Below are positions 1 to 7,320 of a stretch of 12,215 nt of DNA, one piece after another; the first letter of the stretch is position 1, and the number at the start of each line of letters is the position of its first letter. Position numbers and translations under genes: made by a program. The DNA is from Circinella umbellata. Its lineage: Eukaryota; Mucoromycota; Mucoromycetes; Mucorales; Lichtheimiaceae. The notes under the pieces are model-generated. The model was given only the letters and a program-made list of their open reading frames with translations. It was not told the origin of the DNA and did not search any database. The stretch covers positions 1-12,215 of the forward strand of contig JAIWNF010000193.1 of NCBI GenBank assembly GCA_025093555.1. Reading direction: 5' to 3'.

Positions 1-202
1 AAGTCTTCAAGATCCACAAAAAGATCATCATTGATTGCCTGTAATCGTTGTAGCAAAGTTTTACGTTGTTTTTGATCGGTATATTTGTGAAGCAAGGTGT
101 TAATACGTGCGAGTTCATCATTAATTTGGTCTTCAACATTAGGTGGAATATACGATTCTGTTATTGCAAGAACATTATCCACATCATTCATATTCGTATT
201 TT
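1..202 (-). CDS. MULE transposase exon 4, partial, unidentified C-terminal region
   Basis: Open across all 67 codons to the window edge. Composition is protein-like: an acidic start (NMNDVDNV), then a helical, charged segment (DELARINTLLHKYTD, QRKTLLQRLQ) that could form a coiled coil. No known domain is recognised. Linkage to exon 3 depends on intron 3 being real. Confidence 0.55.
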
Positions 203-2387
203 CTACATAATTTAATTGAAATATAATTCTCAATATCAATATCCTAAAAGGTGTTATGATTAAAATTACCTTCAGGTGCAGTTGTTTCTGGGTAAAGATG
301 CCAACGTGTAGGAATCAAACTTAACGGAATTGCTCCGGTGGTGGGTAATATATGACAACATGGGATATTGTAATGAGCTTTAATAGCACATCTGCAAATA
401 TTTGTTTTCAAAATATTTCGGTACTTAAGCTCATCACGGATGGCATAGAATGCAAATTTGGATATATTACGCTCCAAATTTACTAAGCGTTCTTTTTGAG
501 GTTCAGGAATATGGGGATTAACAGTGAAGTATTCTTTATCATGCTGCTGTTTCCATGCTACGTTCTATTGTTGGGTTACAGAAGAAATACACGTAAGTAG
601 TAGCAACGAATGAATCGTATTTAAGTTTTATACTTACTTTCAACCTATAGTGTTCATCGATTTGCTCAAAAACAGAGAATAAATTTCCACTGGATGATTG
701 AATTGACCTTTTTAGGTCAGCACGAGCTCCTTCAACACGATTTGTACTATTATTGCCAAAATGAACTATATTTGCAATATCACGTCCAACCCATTTTTCA
801 CGGAATTCTAGCTTTCTGTTTTGTTTTATTAGAAGTATAAAGAGTCAGTTAATTGTTGTAACTAATAAACATATTCTATTATAATTTACTTACTCTTTTA
901 AATATTTGATAACTTCAGCTGGATTTTTGGCTTTTTGGGCTATTTCATTATACTTGGCCAATGCTTTAGCCTCAAACTTTTCATCTGGAATCACACACAT
1001 ATCTTCAAGTTCGTCCTGATATTGGTCAGTCATTAAAAAGTTAACTGCTTTTTCAAGCTCCTGGTAATCATCCTTGATATCAAAAAGTTTTTGCAATTTT
1101 GTTCTGAAATTACGACGTAGGTGGACTTTGCATAACAATTTTTTTGAATCAGGAAAAACTTTATCCAAGGCTTTTATCAAAGCACCTTCACTATCTGTAA
1201 CAAAGGTTTTCGGAAACGCAGATTGATTTGATGGCCAAACAATATTCTGGAGACGTTGAATAACCCATTCGTAAGTTTCATTTGTTTCTTGGGATACCCA
1301 TCCACCAGCAATGCAAAATGTTTTCAAATGTGGATAACCAATATTACCAGTGCCAACAACATTTACAAAAGGTAAGCGATGCTTATTTGTCTTGTACGTC
1401 GCATCCAAAACAACAATCTCAGGAAACTTGCGAGCTAAAGCAATAGCCGAATTATGCACAAAAAAAAGAGAAAGTAAAAACCGCTTTTCACCTTCTTTCT
1501 TTGACTGAAAGTCTATTTCATAGCCCTTCTCTTCTAATTTTTTGATCAAATTGAACATTGTATGTTGTGGATCATTGTTAAATATCGTTTGACGTAAGTT
1601 TGTTACTTTTTTTGGATTAATGATCTTGCCTTTACTGGCAAGGAATGACAAGATCGAGTTATTTGTTGCATGACTTTTGATCATGCTTATAACAATGGCT
1701 TCTTCTGTGTCAAGACGACGCGCCATGGAGTACGATGATATTTCTTGTGCAAGTTTGTGATTATGCTCTCCATCAAAAAACGACACAATACGCCATTGCT
1801 GACTATGTACATTCAATGGTCGAAGAATCATATTAAAAGGACATCCAAAACGCTGTGAAGTCACTTCTCGGTGTTTCATTCCTGTTGAATCCATAGGTCC
1901 AAGAACTTCACCATTATCGTTGGCAACAAATCTTTTTGCCTTTGAGTATTTTTGTTCACATTCATGAACGTCGTTATTGGCAGGTTTACCATAATGTTTA
2001 CAACCAAGAACCATTTTTCTTTTTTTACTTGAGAGATCGCTTCTGGCTGTGTATAGTGCGATTCCATTTTTTTTACCCCATTTAAGAGATACGTCCCATA
2101 TTACATGATTTTAAAGGGAATAAAATACATAAAATATTAAGAATATTTAGTTTTAATAACATAATAAATAATAAAAATATAAAAAATAAATTTAAAATAA
2201 CTATTTATCCCAACAATTTTATTAATTTTAAAAAAAGATTTAAATAAAAAATAAAAAAAATGTATGAAAAAAGGTAAAAATTATATTAATATATGGACGT
2301 ATCTCTAAAGCAAGCATCTCTGGCAGCATTATAATCGTCCCATGTTTCTTGGAGTTCATTAGGAATTGAGTTAGAAGATTTCGACAT
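1..2387 (-). CDS. Mutator-like (MULE) transposase, four exons, split by an insertion, 3' end outside window
   Basis: Cut-and-paste DNA transposase acting in the nucleus. Exons read on the minus strand: 2387-2306, then 2082-894 after the inserted element, 815-638, 564-270, and 202 to beyond the left edge. Numbered from the ATG at 2014, the protein has a FAR1/WRKY-GCM1-like finger (Cys5, GCPF Cys58, HNH ending near 86), then the MULE catalytic core: first acid in LDATYKTN (D204), second in TDSEGAL (D274), followed by CKVHLRRNF. The third acid is in exon 2 (NRVEGARADLK, codon 733-731). Exon 3 has a SWIM-type CxC...CxH finger (CRC...CCH). Exon 4 is acidic to mixed and continues off the window. 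The frame is already open upstream of 2014 with FAR1-like sequence, so 2014 is probably not the true start; the ATG at 2387 is preferred. The family assignment is firm. The exact N-terminus and whether the gene is functional are not. No MULE terminal inverted repeats were identified. Confidence 0.82.
203..269 (-). other. Probable intron 3 of the MULE transposase (67 bp)
   Basis: Donor GTAATTTTAA and acceptor TTATGTAG. The phase matches (G|AA), and a long open frame begins after it. The donor is weaker than those of introns 1 and 2, so termination at 244 remains an alternative. Confidence 0.55.
270..564 (-). CDS. MULE transposase exon 3 with SWIM zinc finger
   Basis: 295-base exon starting NVAWKQQHDKEYF. 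It contains ICRCAIKAHYNIPCCHIL, a CxCx(n)CxH SWIM-type zinc-binding motif, followed by IPTRWHLYPE, a layout usual for the C-terminal part of MULE transposases. The exon ends in phase 1 at GAAG|GTAATT; reading through instead gives a stop at 246-244. An internal TTG at 477 is not a start: the frame runs on upstream to 564. Confidence 0.72.
565..637 (-). other. Spliceosomal intron 2 of the MULE transposase (73 bp)
   Basis: Donor GTAAGTATAA, branch-like GTAACCCAAC just upstream, and acceptor CAATAG. It separates two exons in phase 0, and both flanks continue as transposase-like protein. Confidence 0.7.
638..815 (-). CDS. MULE transposase exon 2 with the catalytic glutamate
   Basis: 178-base exon, open throughout. 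It starts KLEFREKWVGRDIANIVHF and contains NRVEGARADLKRSI, the typical MULE segment around the third acidic catalytic residue. It ends after HYRLK at a GTAAGT donor in phase 0. Too short to be called without splicing. Confidence 0.72.
816..893 (-). other. Spliceosomal intron 1 of the MULE transposase (78 bp)
   Basis: Donor GTAAGTAAAT, a branch-like AACTGAC, and acceptor AACAG. The phase is conserved across it (GA|A), and the joined exon 2 supplies the expected NRVEGARADLK motif carrying the third catalytic acid. Splicing is inferred from frame and family, not from transcript data. Confidence 0.75.
894..2082 (-). CDS. MULE transposase main exon (FAR1 finger and first two catalytic acids)
   Basis: Longest uninterrupted coding block of the transposase. 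The internal ATG at 2014 opens a 374-codon frame, but the same frame is open back to about 2106 and reads WGKKNGIALYTARS just upstream, which fits the start of a FAR1-type domain. The exon ends at 894 with two bases of a codon before a strong GTAAGT donor. Reading straight through gives a TAA three bases later, so an intron-less annotation would lose the third catalytic residue and the SWIM finger. Confidence 0.8.
2086..2305. mobile_element. 220-bp inverted-repeat insertion (MITE-like) with 3-bp TAA duplication
   Basis: The ends are GAGATACGTCC and its reverse complement GGACGTATCTC: 11 bp perfect, then about 8 bp imperfect (CATATTA against ATATATTA). TAA occurs directly outside both ends (2083-2085 and 2306-2308). 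The interior is almost pure A/T with no coding capacity. A 3-bp TWA duplication with short terminal repeats is the signature of PIF/Harbinger-related MITEs (established); that affiliation is inferred here from one copy. The insertion lies inside coding sequence and introduces stops. Confidence 0.68.
2306..2387 (-). pseudogene. N-terminal piece of the MULE transposase, cut off by the insertion
   Basis: From the ATG at 2387 the frame reads MSKSSNSIPNELQETWDDYN and then AARDACF before entering the inserted element, where it stops after RDTSIY. The WDDYNAARDACF stretch looks like the first helix of a FAR1-type domain, and its continuation (KWGKKNGIAL) lies on the other side of the insert. The same frame is open further upstream to an ATG at 2498, but that extension is Lys/Phe-rich and less convincing. 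Confidence 0.55.
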
Positions 2388-2660
2388 TGGTATGAATGAC
2401 AGTTTTTTTAAAAAAGAAAATATTTTTTGTGCAAGAGAAGTATTATATAATGTATTCATATTTCTCTTTATATATGTATATGACTTATGTTGCAGCATGG
2501 TAGATCGCCATTAATATTGTCCTTATTCATATCATTTTGCTGTTATTTACTTTCTATATATGCTATCATATATGACATATCTACGTTTTAATATATAAAT
2601 TTTCATTTGGTGATAATTAATTAAAAACCGTTTGCATTGATTAAATTCAACCCTTTATTT
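2388..2660. other. AT-rich region upstream of the transposase
   Basis: Would contain the 5' leader and promoter of the minus-strand transposase. A minus-strand frame is open to an ATG at 2498. No convincing TATA box, TIR or second gene was identified. Confidence 0.35.
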
Positions 2661-2665
2661 ATGCA

Positions 2666-2741
2666 GAGGGGGGGGGTGAATCCCGGGCCGGACCTGAGAG
2701 GGGGGGTGCAAGATTTTTTTTTATGTGGAAGAGGGGGGGTG
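2666..2741. repeat. Three G tracts (9, 7, 7) at about 32-bp spacing
   Basis: G runs at 2668-2676, 2700-2706 and 2733-2739, each within a GAGGGGGGGTG-like core; the last two share GAGGGGGGGTGCAA. A GC-rich patch (tcccgggccggacct) sits between the first two. This is very unlike the surrounding A+T-rich DNA. It could be a short degenerate tandem array or the end of an old repeat, and it could form a G-quadruplex. Function unknown. Confidence 0.7.
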
Positions 2742-2811
2742 CAAATAGACAAGCCCTATTTTTATGGCGGAACAATACCAAGCCAAATCACTGGACATAA
2801 AGTATTTTTTT

Positions 2812-3020
2812 AACCAGCTCAAACTCGGCTCAAACCACAAGTTTGAGCTTGTTTGAGCTGGTTAAGTTATTAGGTTTGAGAAATATTAAGAATCGGTAAG
2901 CAGACTTTTTATCTGCTGAAACGAGTTAAAACTGTTTGTTTGAGCAGCTAAAACCAGATTAATCTTTTACTTTTAGCAGTTTGAGCAATCTCGATCTATG
3001 ATTTTCAGTCTTTGAGAAAA
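2812..3020. repeat. GTTTGAGC/GCTCAAAC hairpin repeat, left copy
   Basis: Positions 2812-2863 form a near-perfect long hairpin: AACCAGCTCAAAC and GCTCAAAC pair with GTTTGAGC and GTTTGAGCTGGTT around a CACAA loop. Further TTTGAG copies follow at about 2873, 2936, 2980 and 3011. The motif set recurs to the right of the DIRS element (11509-11665), and both regions share CACTGGAC and a CTATTGGCTAC block, so they are probably members of one dispersed non-coding family. No coding capacity. Confidence 0.65.
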
Positions 3021-3553
3021 ACGATGAGAGGTTCAAAACGACGTTATTCTTCTACTCTATTGGCTACTGTATCATGTTACACCTTTTGATCAAAGTATCA
3101 TATTGGTGGTTTTTTTTACACGAAGTATACACAGACTTCAGTATTGGCTCATTTCTTTCAGACATTTTAAAAACTAGTATTTGGTATTGGCTTATTATTC
3201 TTTTAAATTGATCAAATCATCTGCTTTTTATTTCCTTTTATATACATAAAGAAGTATCTTTTATTTATTCTTTCTTTCTTTATTTTTTATCTACTATACT
3301 AAAGTGAAATTATAATTTCTACTATACTAAAAGCTAAACTACTTTATCTAAATTTAATATTACTAGCCTTCATTTACCATATAACGGATCTAAAAAAGTC
3401 TAATTTAAAATGCCTTTCAATAAATATAACTATAAATATGTGATGTAAAATTGTAAATAAATAACACAAAATGAATCATAATAAAAAAAACATGCAATGA
3501 AACCATACCATCCTATAGAAAAAAAGAAGTTGAGTATATGAAAATGTTTATGC
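3021..3553. other. AT-rich spacer, nothing identified
   Basis: Holds the CTATTGGCTAC block near 3057 shared with the right-hand repeat region, then low-complexity A/T sequence. No ORF, RNA gene or terminal repeat was recognised. Confidence 0.4.
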
Positions 3554-3735
3554 AATAATATTAAAGAGAAATTAGTTATGCCATAAGTAATATGTTTACC
3601 GAATAAATTATAGAAAAAGTTAGTTATATTATAAAAACATGTTCACGGAATAATATAAAGAAAAGATTAGTTAGGCTATATATAAAATACTTACGGAATA
3701 ATTTTGAGAAAGAGATAAATAACATGTTTCTATGG
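3554..3735. repeat. 48-bp minisatellite, about 3.8 degenerate units
   Basis: Units 3554-3601, 3602-3648, 3649-3696 and a shortened 3697-3735. Each starts AATAAT/AATAAA, has an AGAAAAAGTTAGTTA-like centre and ends in (A/T)TACGG, TCACGG or TATGG. A partial copy may precede it (about 3530-3553). The units differ by many substitutions, so the array is old. No coding function is apparent. Confidence 0.65.
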
Positions 3736-4084
3736 AAACTGCTACTATAAAAGAACACATTATTTTCATTAGACATCAATAAAACCATACGATAAATATA
3801 TAAAAAGAACAAGTACATACCTGCCAAATACTCAAGCTTAGGGAAGTTGTCTACTATATGATGTAAAGCACCTATTCATGTCAGCTTTAATTTTTTTATA
3901 CCATTTATGATTCATCTATTACTAGTTTTTCACTATTTACCCTGGCTTTTAGCAAACACGTTTTTCATGATACAGTCAATAGTTGGCATGGGTGTACCTT
4001 AAGAAACTATTCTATGAATCAATGGATATAATTGATGAGTAAGAATATCCAAGTTGATGTAAAAGGGTCATGTAAGCAAGTAAA
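3736..4084. other. AT-rich spacer, nothing identified
   Basis: Short minus-strand open frames here are low-complexity Phe/Ile/Tyr-rich peptides. No gene, RNA or mobile-element end was recognised. Confidence 0.4.
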
Positions 4085-4482
4085 AAAAAGAGATACTGGT
4101 ACCTGTGTCAAAGTACGAAACGCGCGTATAGCTTTGTTTCAAGCAAAAGTAGATATAGTAAATGGGAATAGACAAAATAAAAAAAATGGCAGATAAAAAA
4201 GCAGATATGTTAGGGCTTGTGAACCATTACTGAAGGGAATACACGGGATAGGGCACACAAGTACACACAAAAAAAAGGAGAAAAAGAGTAGTTACTACCT
4301 GCAGTAAGCATAAAACATATAGATATCATCAAGTAAGCAAGAGTATAAGAGCCGGATAAAAGCAAGGATGTGGTTAATGAATAAAAAGATTAAAGATTAA
4401 ATTCAGGGCAAAAATAAGTAAAAGAGTACGCGTAATCTGGCCAAAAAAAAGAACATTATAACTACCTGTGTTAAGCATAAGA
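4085..4482. repeat. Motif repeated three times: A tract then TACCTG(T/C)...AAGCATAA
   Basis: Three occurrences of an A8 tract followed within about 15-30 bp by TACCTG and a related tail: about 4085-4118, 4267-4313 and 4443-4480. The last two share TACCTG(C/T)(A/G)...TAAGCATAA. Spacing is 198 and 166 bp. On the minus strand each reads as a branch-like TGCTTA(A)C plus CAG|GTA, which resembles splice-site sequence. It could be decayed tandem units or a non-coding transcript; the evidence is weak. Confidence 0.35.
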
Positions 4483-4809
4483 ACCAACATATAAGCTCCT
4501 TTACCGACAAAGGCATCTATGTATAATTTAAAAAATGTGAATTAGTGCTGGTGTGATAGTCAAAGATGATAATGATAGATTATTTTAAAGATGGAGTGAA
4601 AATTATGTTCTGTCATTTTGTTGTAGTAAAGGGAGTAGAGTAGAAAGAAAGATGCTGAAAAAAGAAGAATAAAAATAATGACCAAATTAGGTCATTCATA
4701 TTAGGTTAGCCAAATTGGGACAAGAAGAATCTTTTTACGTTATCATGGCGTTGTGTCATCACCGTATGTACTGCGACGTTATTTTCTCTGCATAACGAAT
4801 AAAATAACT
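4483..4809. other. AT-rich spacer, nothing identified
   Basis: No convincing coding frame on either strand, no RNA gene, and no repeat beyond short A/T tracts. Confidence 0.4.
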
Positions 4810-4888
4810 AGTGTTCTTCACGGATCAGATTGGATCGGATAATAGGGCTATCTGCATCAGCATTGGATGTGGATCAGATGGGTAGATG
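4810..4888 (+). repeat. ATCCG/GGATC-rich dispersed repeat, copy 1
   Basis: Begins AGTGTTCTTCA, has multiple GGATC/GGAT units, and ends near GATGGGTAGATGAAG. A second copy in opposite orientation is at 6548-6629. In both, the AG(T/C)GTTCTTCA end lies 67-70 bp from a GATGGGT(A/G) block, so these are probably two members of a small non-autonomous repeat family. Confidence 0.5.
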
Positions 4889-5369
4889 AAGTGTGTATGT
4901 ATATTTTTTTTGGCAGAAATACAGTCAAAGGAGGAAGAACCGTCGTATTGTGGTGAATCAAAGAAAAGAGTGAAATAATCTATATAATTTTTGATTTGGA
5001 ATGTAAAAAAGGTATTGGATATTGTAAAAATTGTTATCATGGTTAATTGTCTTTTCGTATATAAGTATAATATAGCGCGATTGGTTTAGATTGGTTCAGA
5101 ATAAATATTGTACTTCAAACTGGTTCAAAGAAACAAAATAGAAACATATTTTAATAAACGATGGCAATTGTAGAAAAGTACATGGTAATTTTTATTATAA
5201 ATATAAAAATAAAATAAATAAATCCGTAATGTATAAGATAATATAGTAGATGAAAGCTTTTTATGAAGAGAATTATAAAAAATAGGGAAAAGAATAAGTG
5301 CGCGTGAGTATATAGGGTGTGTGTGTGTATGCAAAAATTATGTGTGACAGCCAAAAAAAAAAGAGAAAA
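4889..5369. other. AT-rich spacer with a short GT microsatellite
   Basis: (GT)6 at 5317-5328, preceded by a GTGCGCGTGAG stretch. The open frames on the minus strand across it are His/Thr- or Ile/Tyr-rich low-complexity peptides. No gene recognised. Confidence 0.4.
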
Positions 5370-5456
5370 CTAAGCTTCTTCAATCAAATCTTCGTTACTC
5401 CATTTAATACAGACATCTTTTTTAATAATGGAAAATAATGATTCCAAATGAAACAA
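5370..5456 (-). pseudogene. Possible 3'-terminal exon or coding remnant (28 codons)
   Basis: After a TTAG acceptor-like site, the minus strand reads LFHLESLFSIIKKDVCIK and continues WSNEDLIEEA, ending in TAG at 5372-5370. Composition is far more protein-like than the surrounding low-complexity frames. No upstream exon was found and no family is recognised. It could be chance. Confidence 0.25.
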
Positions 5457-6023
5457 CTAAGTTTGGTAGTCTTTTTTTTATTATATTATTTTAATCACTC
5501 ATTATCATATCTATTTTACACACGAACGGACATGTTCAATAACGCCAATAAGCATCTATTAGTTAACAATTAAATATTACATCTTTGCTCTACTAACTAT
5601 TGTGGATCGAGTTTATACACAAATATATTTTTACAACAATCTACTTTATTTACCAATGGATTTTAACAAATATTTTATTTAATCTTGGTCAATAAAACTA
5701 TCTAATATACACCTTGATAACCCTACAAACAACTAGCATTACTCAATTTTATTATCAAAGCTCCTTCTTTTTATATATCCCTATCTTTGACATAATTGCT
5801 TTTATATAACTGGAGATTGTGCTTGACGATTGGTAAGTGGTACTACTCTTTCTTTTTACACACATACCCTTTTTCCGAATTATATTACTATAATATATTT
5901 GTTTACTAATGTGGTAGCATTTTATTTTATTTTTCTTTGAGTAGATTTTATAACTTATGCAAATAATCATTGAAAAAAAAGTGCTGCGGATATGGGTTGA
6001 TATTACGGTTTATATACTTGGAT
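5457..6023. other. AT-rich spacer, nothing identified
   Basis: Only short Lys/Ile/Tyr-rich low-complexity frames; no RNA gene, terminal repeat or promoter identified. Confidence 0.4.
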
Positions 6024-6058
6024 TTGGATGATGAATATTTGGATGATGAACATTTGGA
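6024..6058 (+). repeat. 15-bp tandem repeat, about 2.3 units
   Basis: TTGGATGATGAA(T/C)AT twice (6024-6038 and 6039-6053), then TTGGAC. In one plus frame it reads LDDEYLDDEHLD, so it may be a fragment of an acidic coding repeat, but no flanking gene supports that. Confidence 0.5.
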
Positions 6059-6547
6059 CTGTACAAAATAGAGAGAGTATTGGGTTTATAATTATATTAT
6101 ATATATCACTATGGTAATACAAATATCAAATAAACTATTCTAGATGTCTTCTTCAACGAATGGTTATTTTTTTTATTGCTATTCTTTGTTTTGGAAAGGG
6201 ACAAATATTAGTATTATTATGAAATAATATAGGAATGTTGTGACATGAATAATTTGAGGAATAATATGTTATAAGAAATATAATGAATAGGGATCAAGTA
6301 ATAACATTTCAACATCTTGGGATTAGATCATTTCAAAAAGTTTAGATCTAAAAAGTTTGATGAATCTTCGAGTTAATAAAATAATATTTGTCACATTTAT
6401 TGACTTACTACACTTACATTAAAAATGCGGCATACTTTTTCAATCCATATTCTTATGTTTTTTTTATAAACACCTATAAACAACTTCATTGAAAAAAACA
6501 CCCATCACCACTTTGAATCTTTCGGATGGTTGCATCATCGGATCGGA
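6059..6547. other. AT-rich spacer, nothing identified
   Basis: No credible coding frame or RNA gene. The right margin enters the ATCCG-rich repeat. Confidence 0.4.
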
Positions 6548-6629
6548 TGATACACCCATCCGCGTCCGAACTTGCGGATGCAGAGGATGCGGATCGCATG
6601 AGCGGATGTCGGATGAGATGAAGAACGCT
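6548..6629 (-). repeat. ATCCG-rich dispersed repeat, copy 2
   Basis: Read on the minus strand it starts AGCGTTCTTCATCTCATCCG and runs through ATCCG units to GATGGGTGTATCATC. It matches the ends and length of copy 1 at 4810-4888. ATCCG-type units continue leftwards to about 6521. The G+C content is visibly higher than its surroundings. Confidence 0.5.
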
Positions 6630-6827
6630 AAAAATAACATTATCATGCATATAACTTACCATTTATAATTTTTTAAAAGAACTTCTAATAATAAAAACGG
6701 TGGTCGTTATTTTTTGTTTTTTGGTAAATGAGCTAATTTTTACCAGGTGTAGCTGTGTATATCAACTACAAATTTTACTCTCAGTTAAGATGATATCGTA
6801 ATATAATAATAAAAAATAAATCTCTAC

Positions 6828-7029
6828 CATTGTCATCAAGATCCATCATATCCTCATCGCCTTGACTCGCAATCCATTCTTCATAAAGTTCTGTGCTATA
6901 ATCACGCTTATGACGATATGCAGTAGCTTCCTTTTGATGAATAAACTTTTCAGGTCGCGTACTCATTTGAAAACACAGATCACAAAAACATTTTTTGACC
7001 TCATAATGAATTTCAGCAGCTGTCTGCAT
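6828..7029 (-). CDS. Exon of an unidentified gene with a Cys/His-rich motif (partial)
   Basis: The minus-strand frame reads QTAAEIHYEVKKCFCDLCFQ, then MSTRPEKFIHQKEATAYRHK and RDYSTELYEEWIASQGDEDM. CxCxxC followed by spaced His residues could form a zinc finger; similar Cys/His-rich starts occur in several fungal transposase families, but I cannot assign one. The exon ends at a donor-like GACAATG|GTAGAG. At the other end, either the ATG at 7029 is the start or the preceding pyrimidine tract with ATGCAG is a splice acceptor. The next exon was not found, and ATCCG repeats lie downstream, so the gene may be truncated. The DIRS element begins about 105 bp upstream. Confidence 0.5.
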
Positions 7030-7135
7030 TTTGCAAAAAAAAAGAGAATTTTAAATGAAATAAAAGTAATGAAGTATTACAATGCTCAACGAATATCGCG
7101 TAACTTAATATTTATTTTGTGTAAGGTAACTTTTT

Positions 7136-7180
7136 ATTCAAGTGTCGAAATAAATTCTAACAGAATTGGTTGAGACACTC
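7136..7180 (+). repeat. DIRS left unique terminal extension with palindrome
   Basis: Outer 45 bp of the left end, not present at the right end but copied in reverse complement at 11256-11301 within the internal complementary region. It contains a two-part palindrome: AGTGTC/GACACT (7141-7146 and 7174-7179) enclosing AATTCT-AAC-AGAATT (7153-7167). Paired arms of this kind could be a recombinase binding site (inference). Confidence 0.8.
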
Positions 7181-7290
7181 AAATAAAAAAAATATGAAAT
7201 ATGATTTGCTTTATCTTCTTTTTATTTAATGTCAGCGAAAAAATAATAAGTATAAAAATGAGTTCTAATGCTATAATATAATAATTGATC
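7181..7290 (+). repeat. DIRS left inverted terminal repeat
   Basis: Matches the reverse complement of 11381-11488 along its whole length, differing only in A-tract length (two extra As). It ends at TTGATC. Confidence 0.92.
7251..7257 (+). promoter_or_regulatory. Candidate TATA box of the DIRS transcript
   Basis: TATAAAA, 64 bp upstream of the gag ATG at 7321 and inside the left ITR. Because the ITR is inverted, the same motif faces inward at the right end. The surrounding A/T richness makes chance occurrence easy. Confidence 0.25.
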
Positions 7291-7320
7291 TTCTTTTTCG
7301 CTCGGTCAGCACCGCAAAAT

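Noticed and set aside
1876..2067. Minus-strand open frame starting MESHYTQPEAISQ overlapping the transposase start
   Set aside because: The other frame over the same bases carries the FAR1-like sequence continuous with the main exon, so this is a shadow.
2086..2305. The transposase insert as a normal intron
   Set aside because: No AG acceptor is found near the required junction on the minus strand, and the inverted ends with TAA duplications explain it better.
2668..2739. CRISPR-like array at the G tracts
   Set aside because: Repeats are mere G runs with short cores, spacing is not repeat-spacer-like, and the context is eukaryotic.
5125..5354. Overlapping minus-strand open frames with MHTHTHPIYS-like starts
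   Set aside because: The peptides come from the GT microsatellite and AT-rich sequence and do not resemble a gene.
6862..7173. Plus-strand 103-codon open frame
   Set aside because: It lies opposite the Cys/His-rich minus exon, crosses the DIRS boundary into its left end, and has low-complexity composition.
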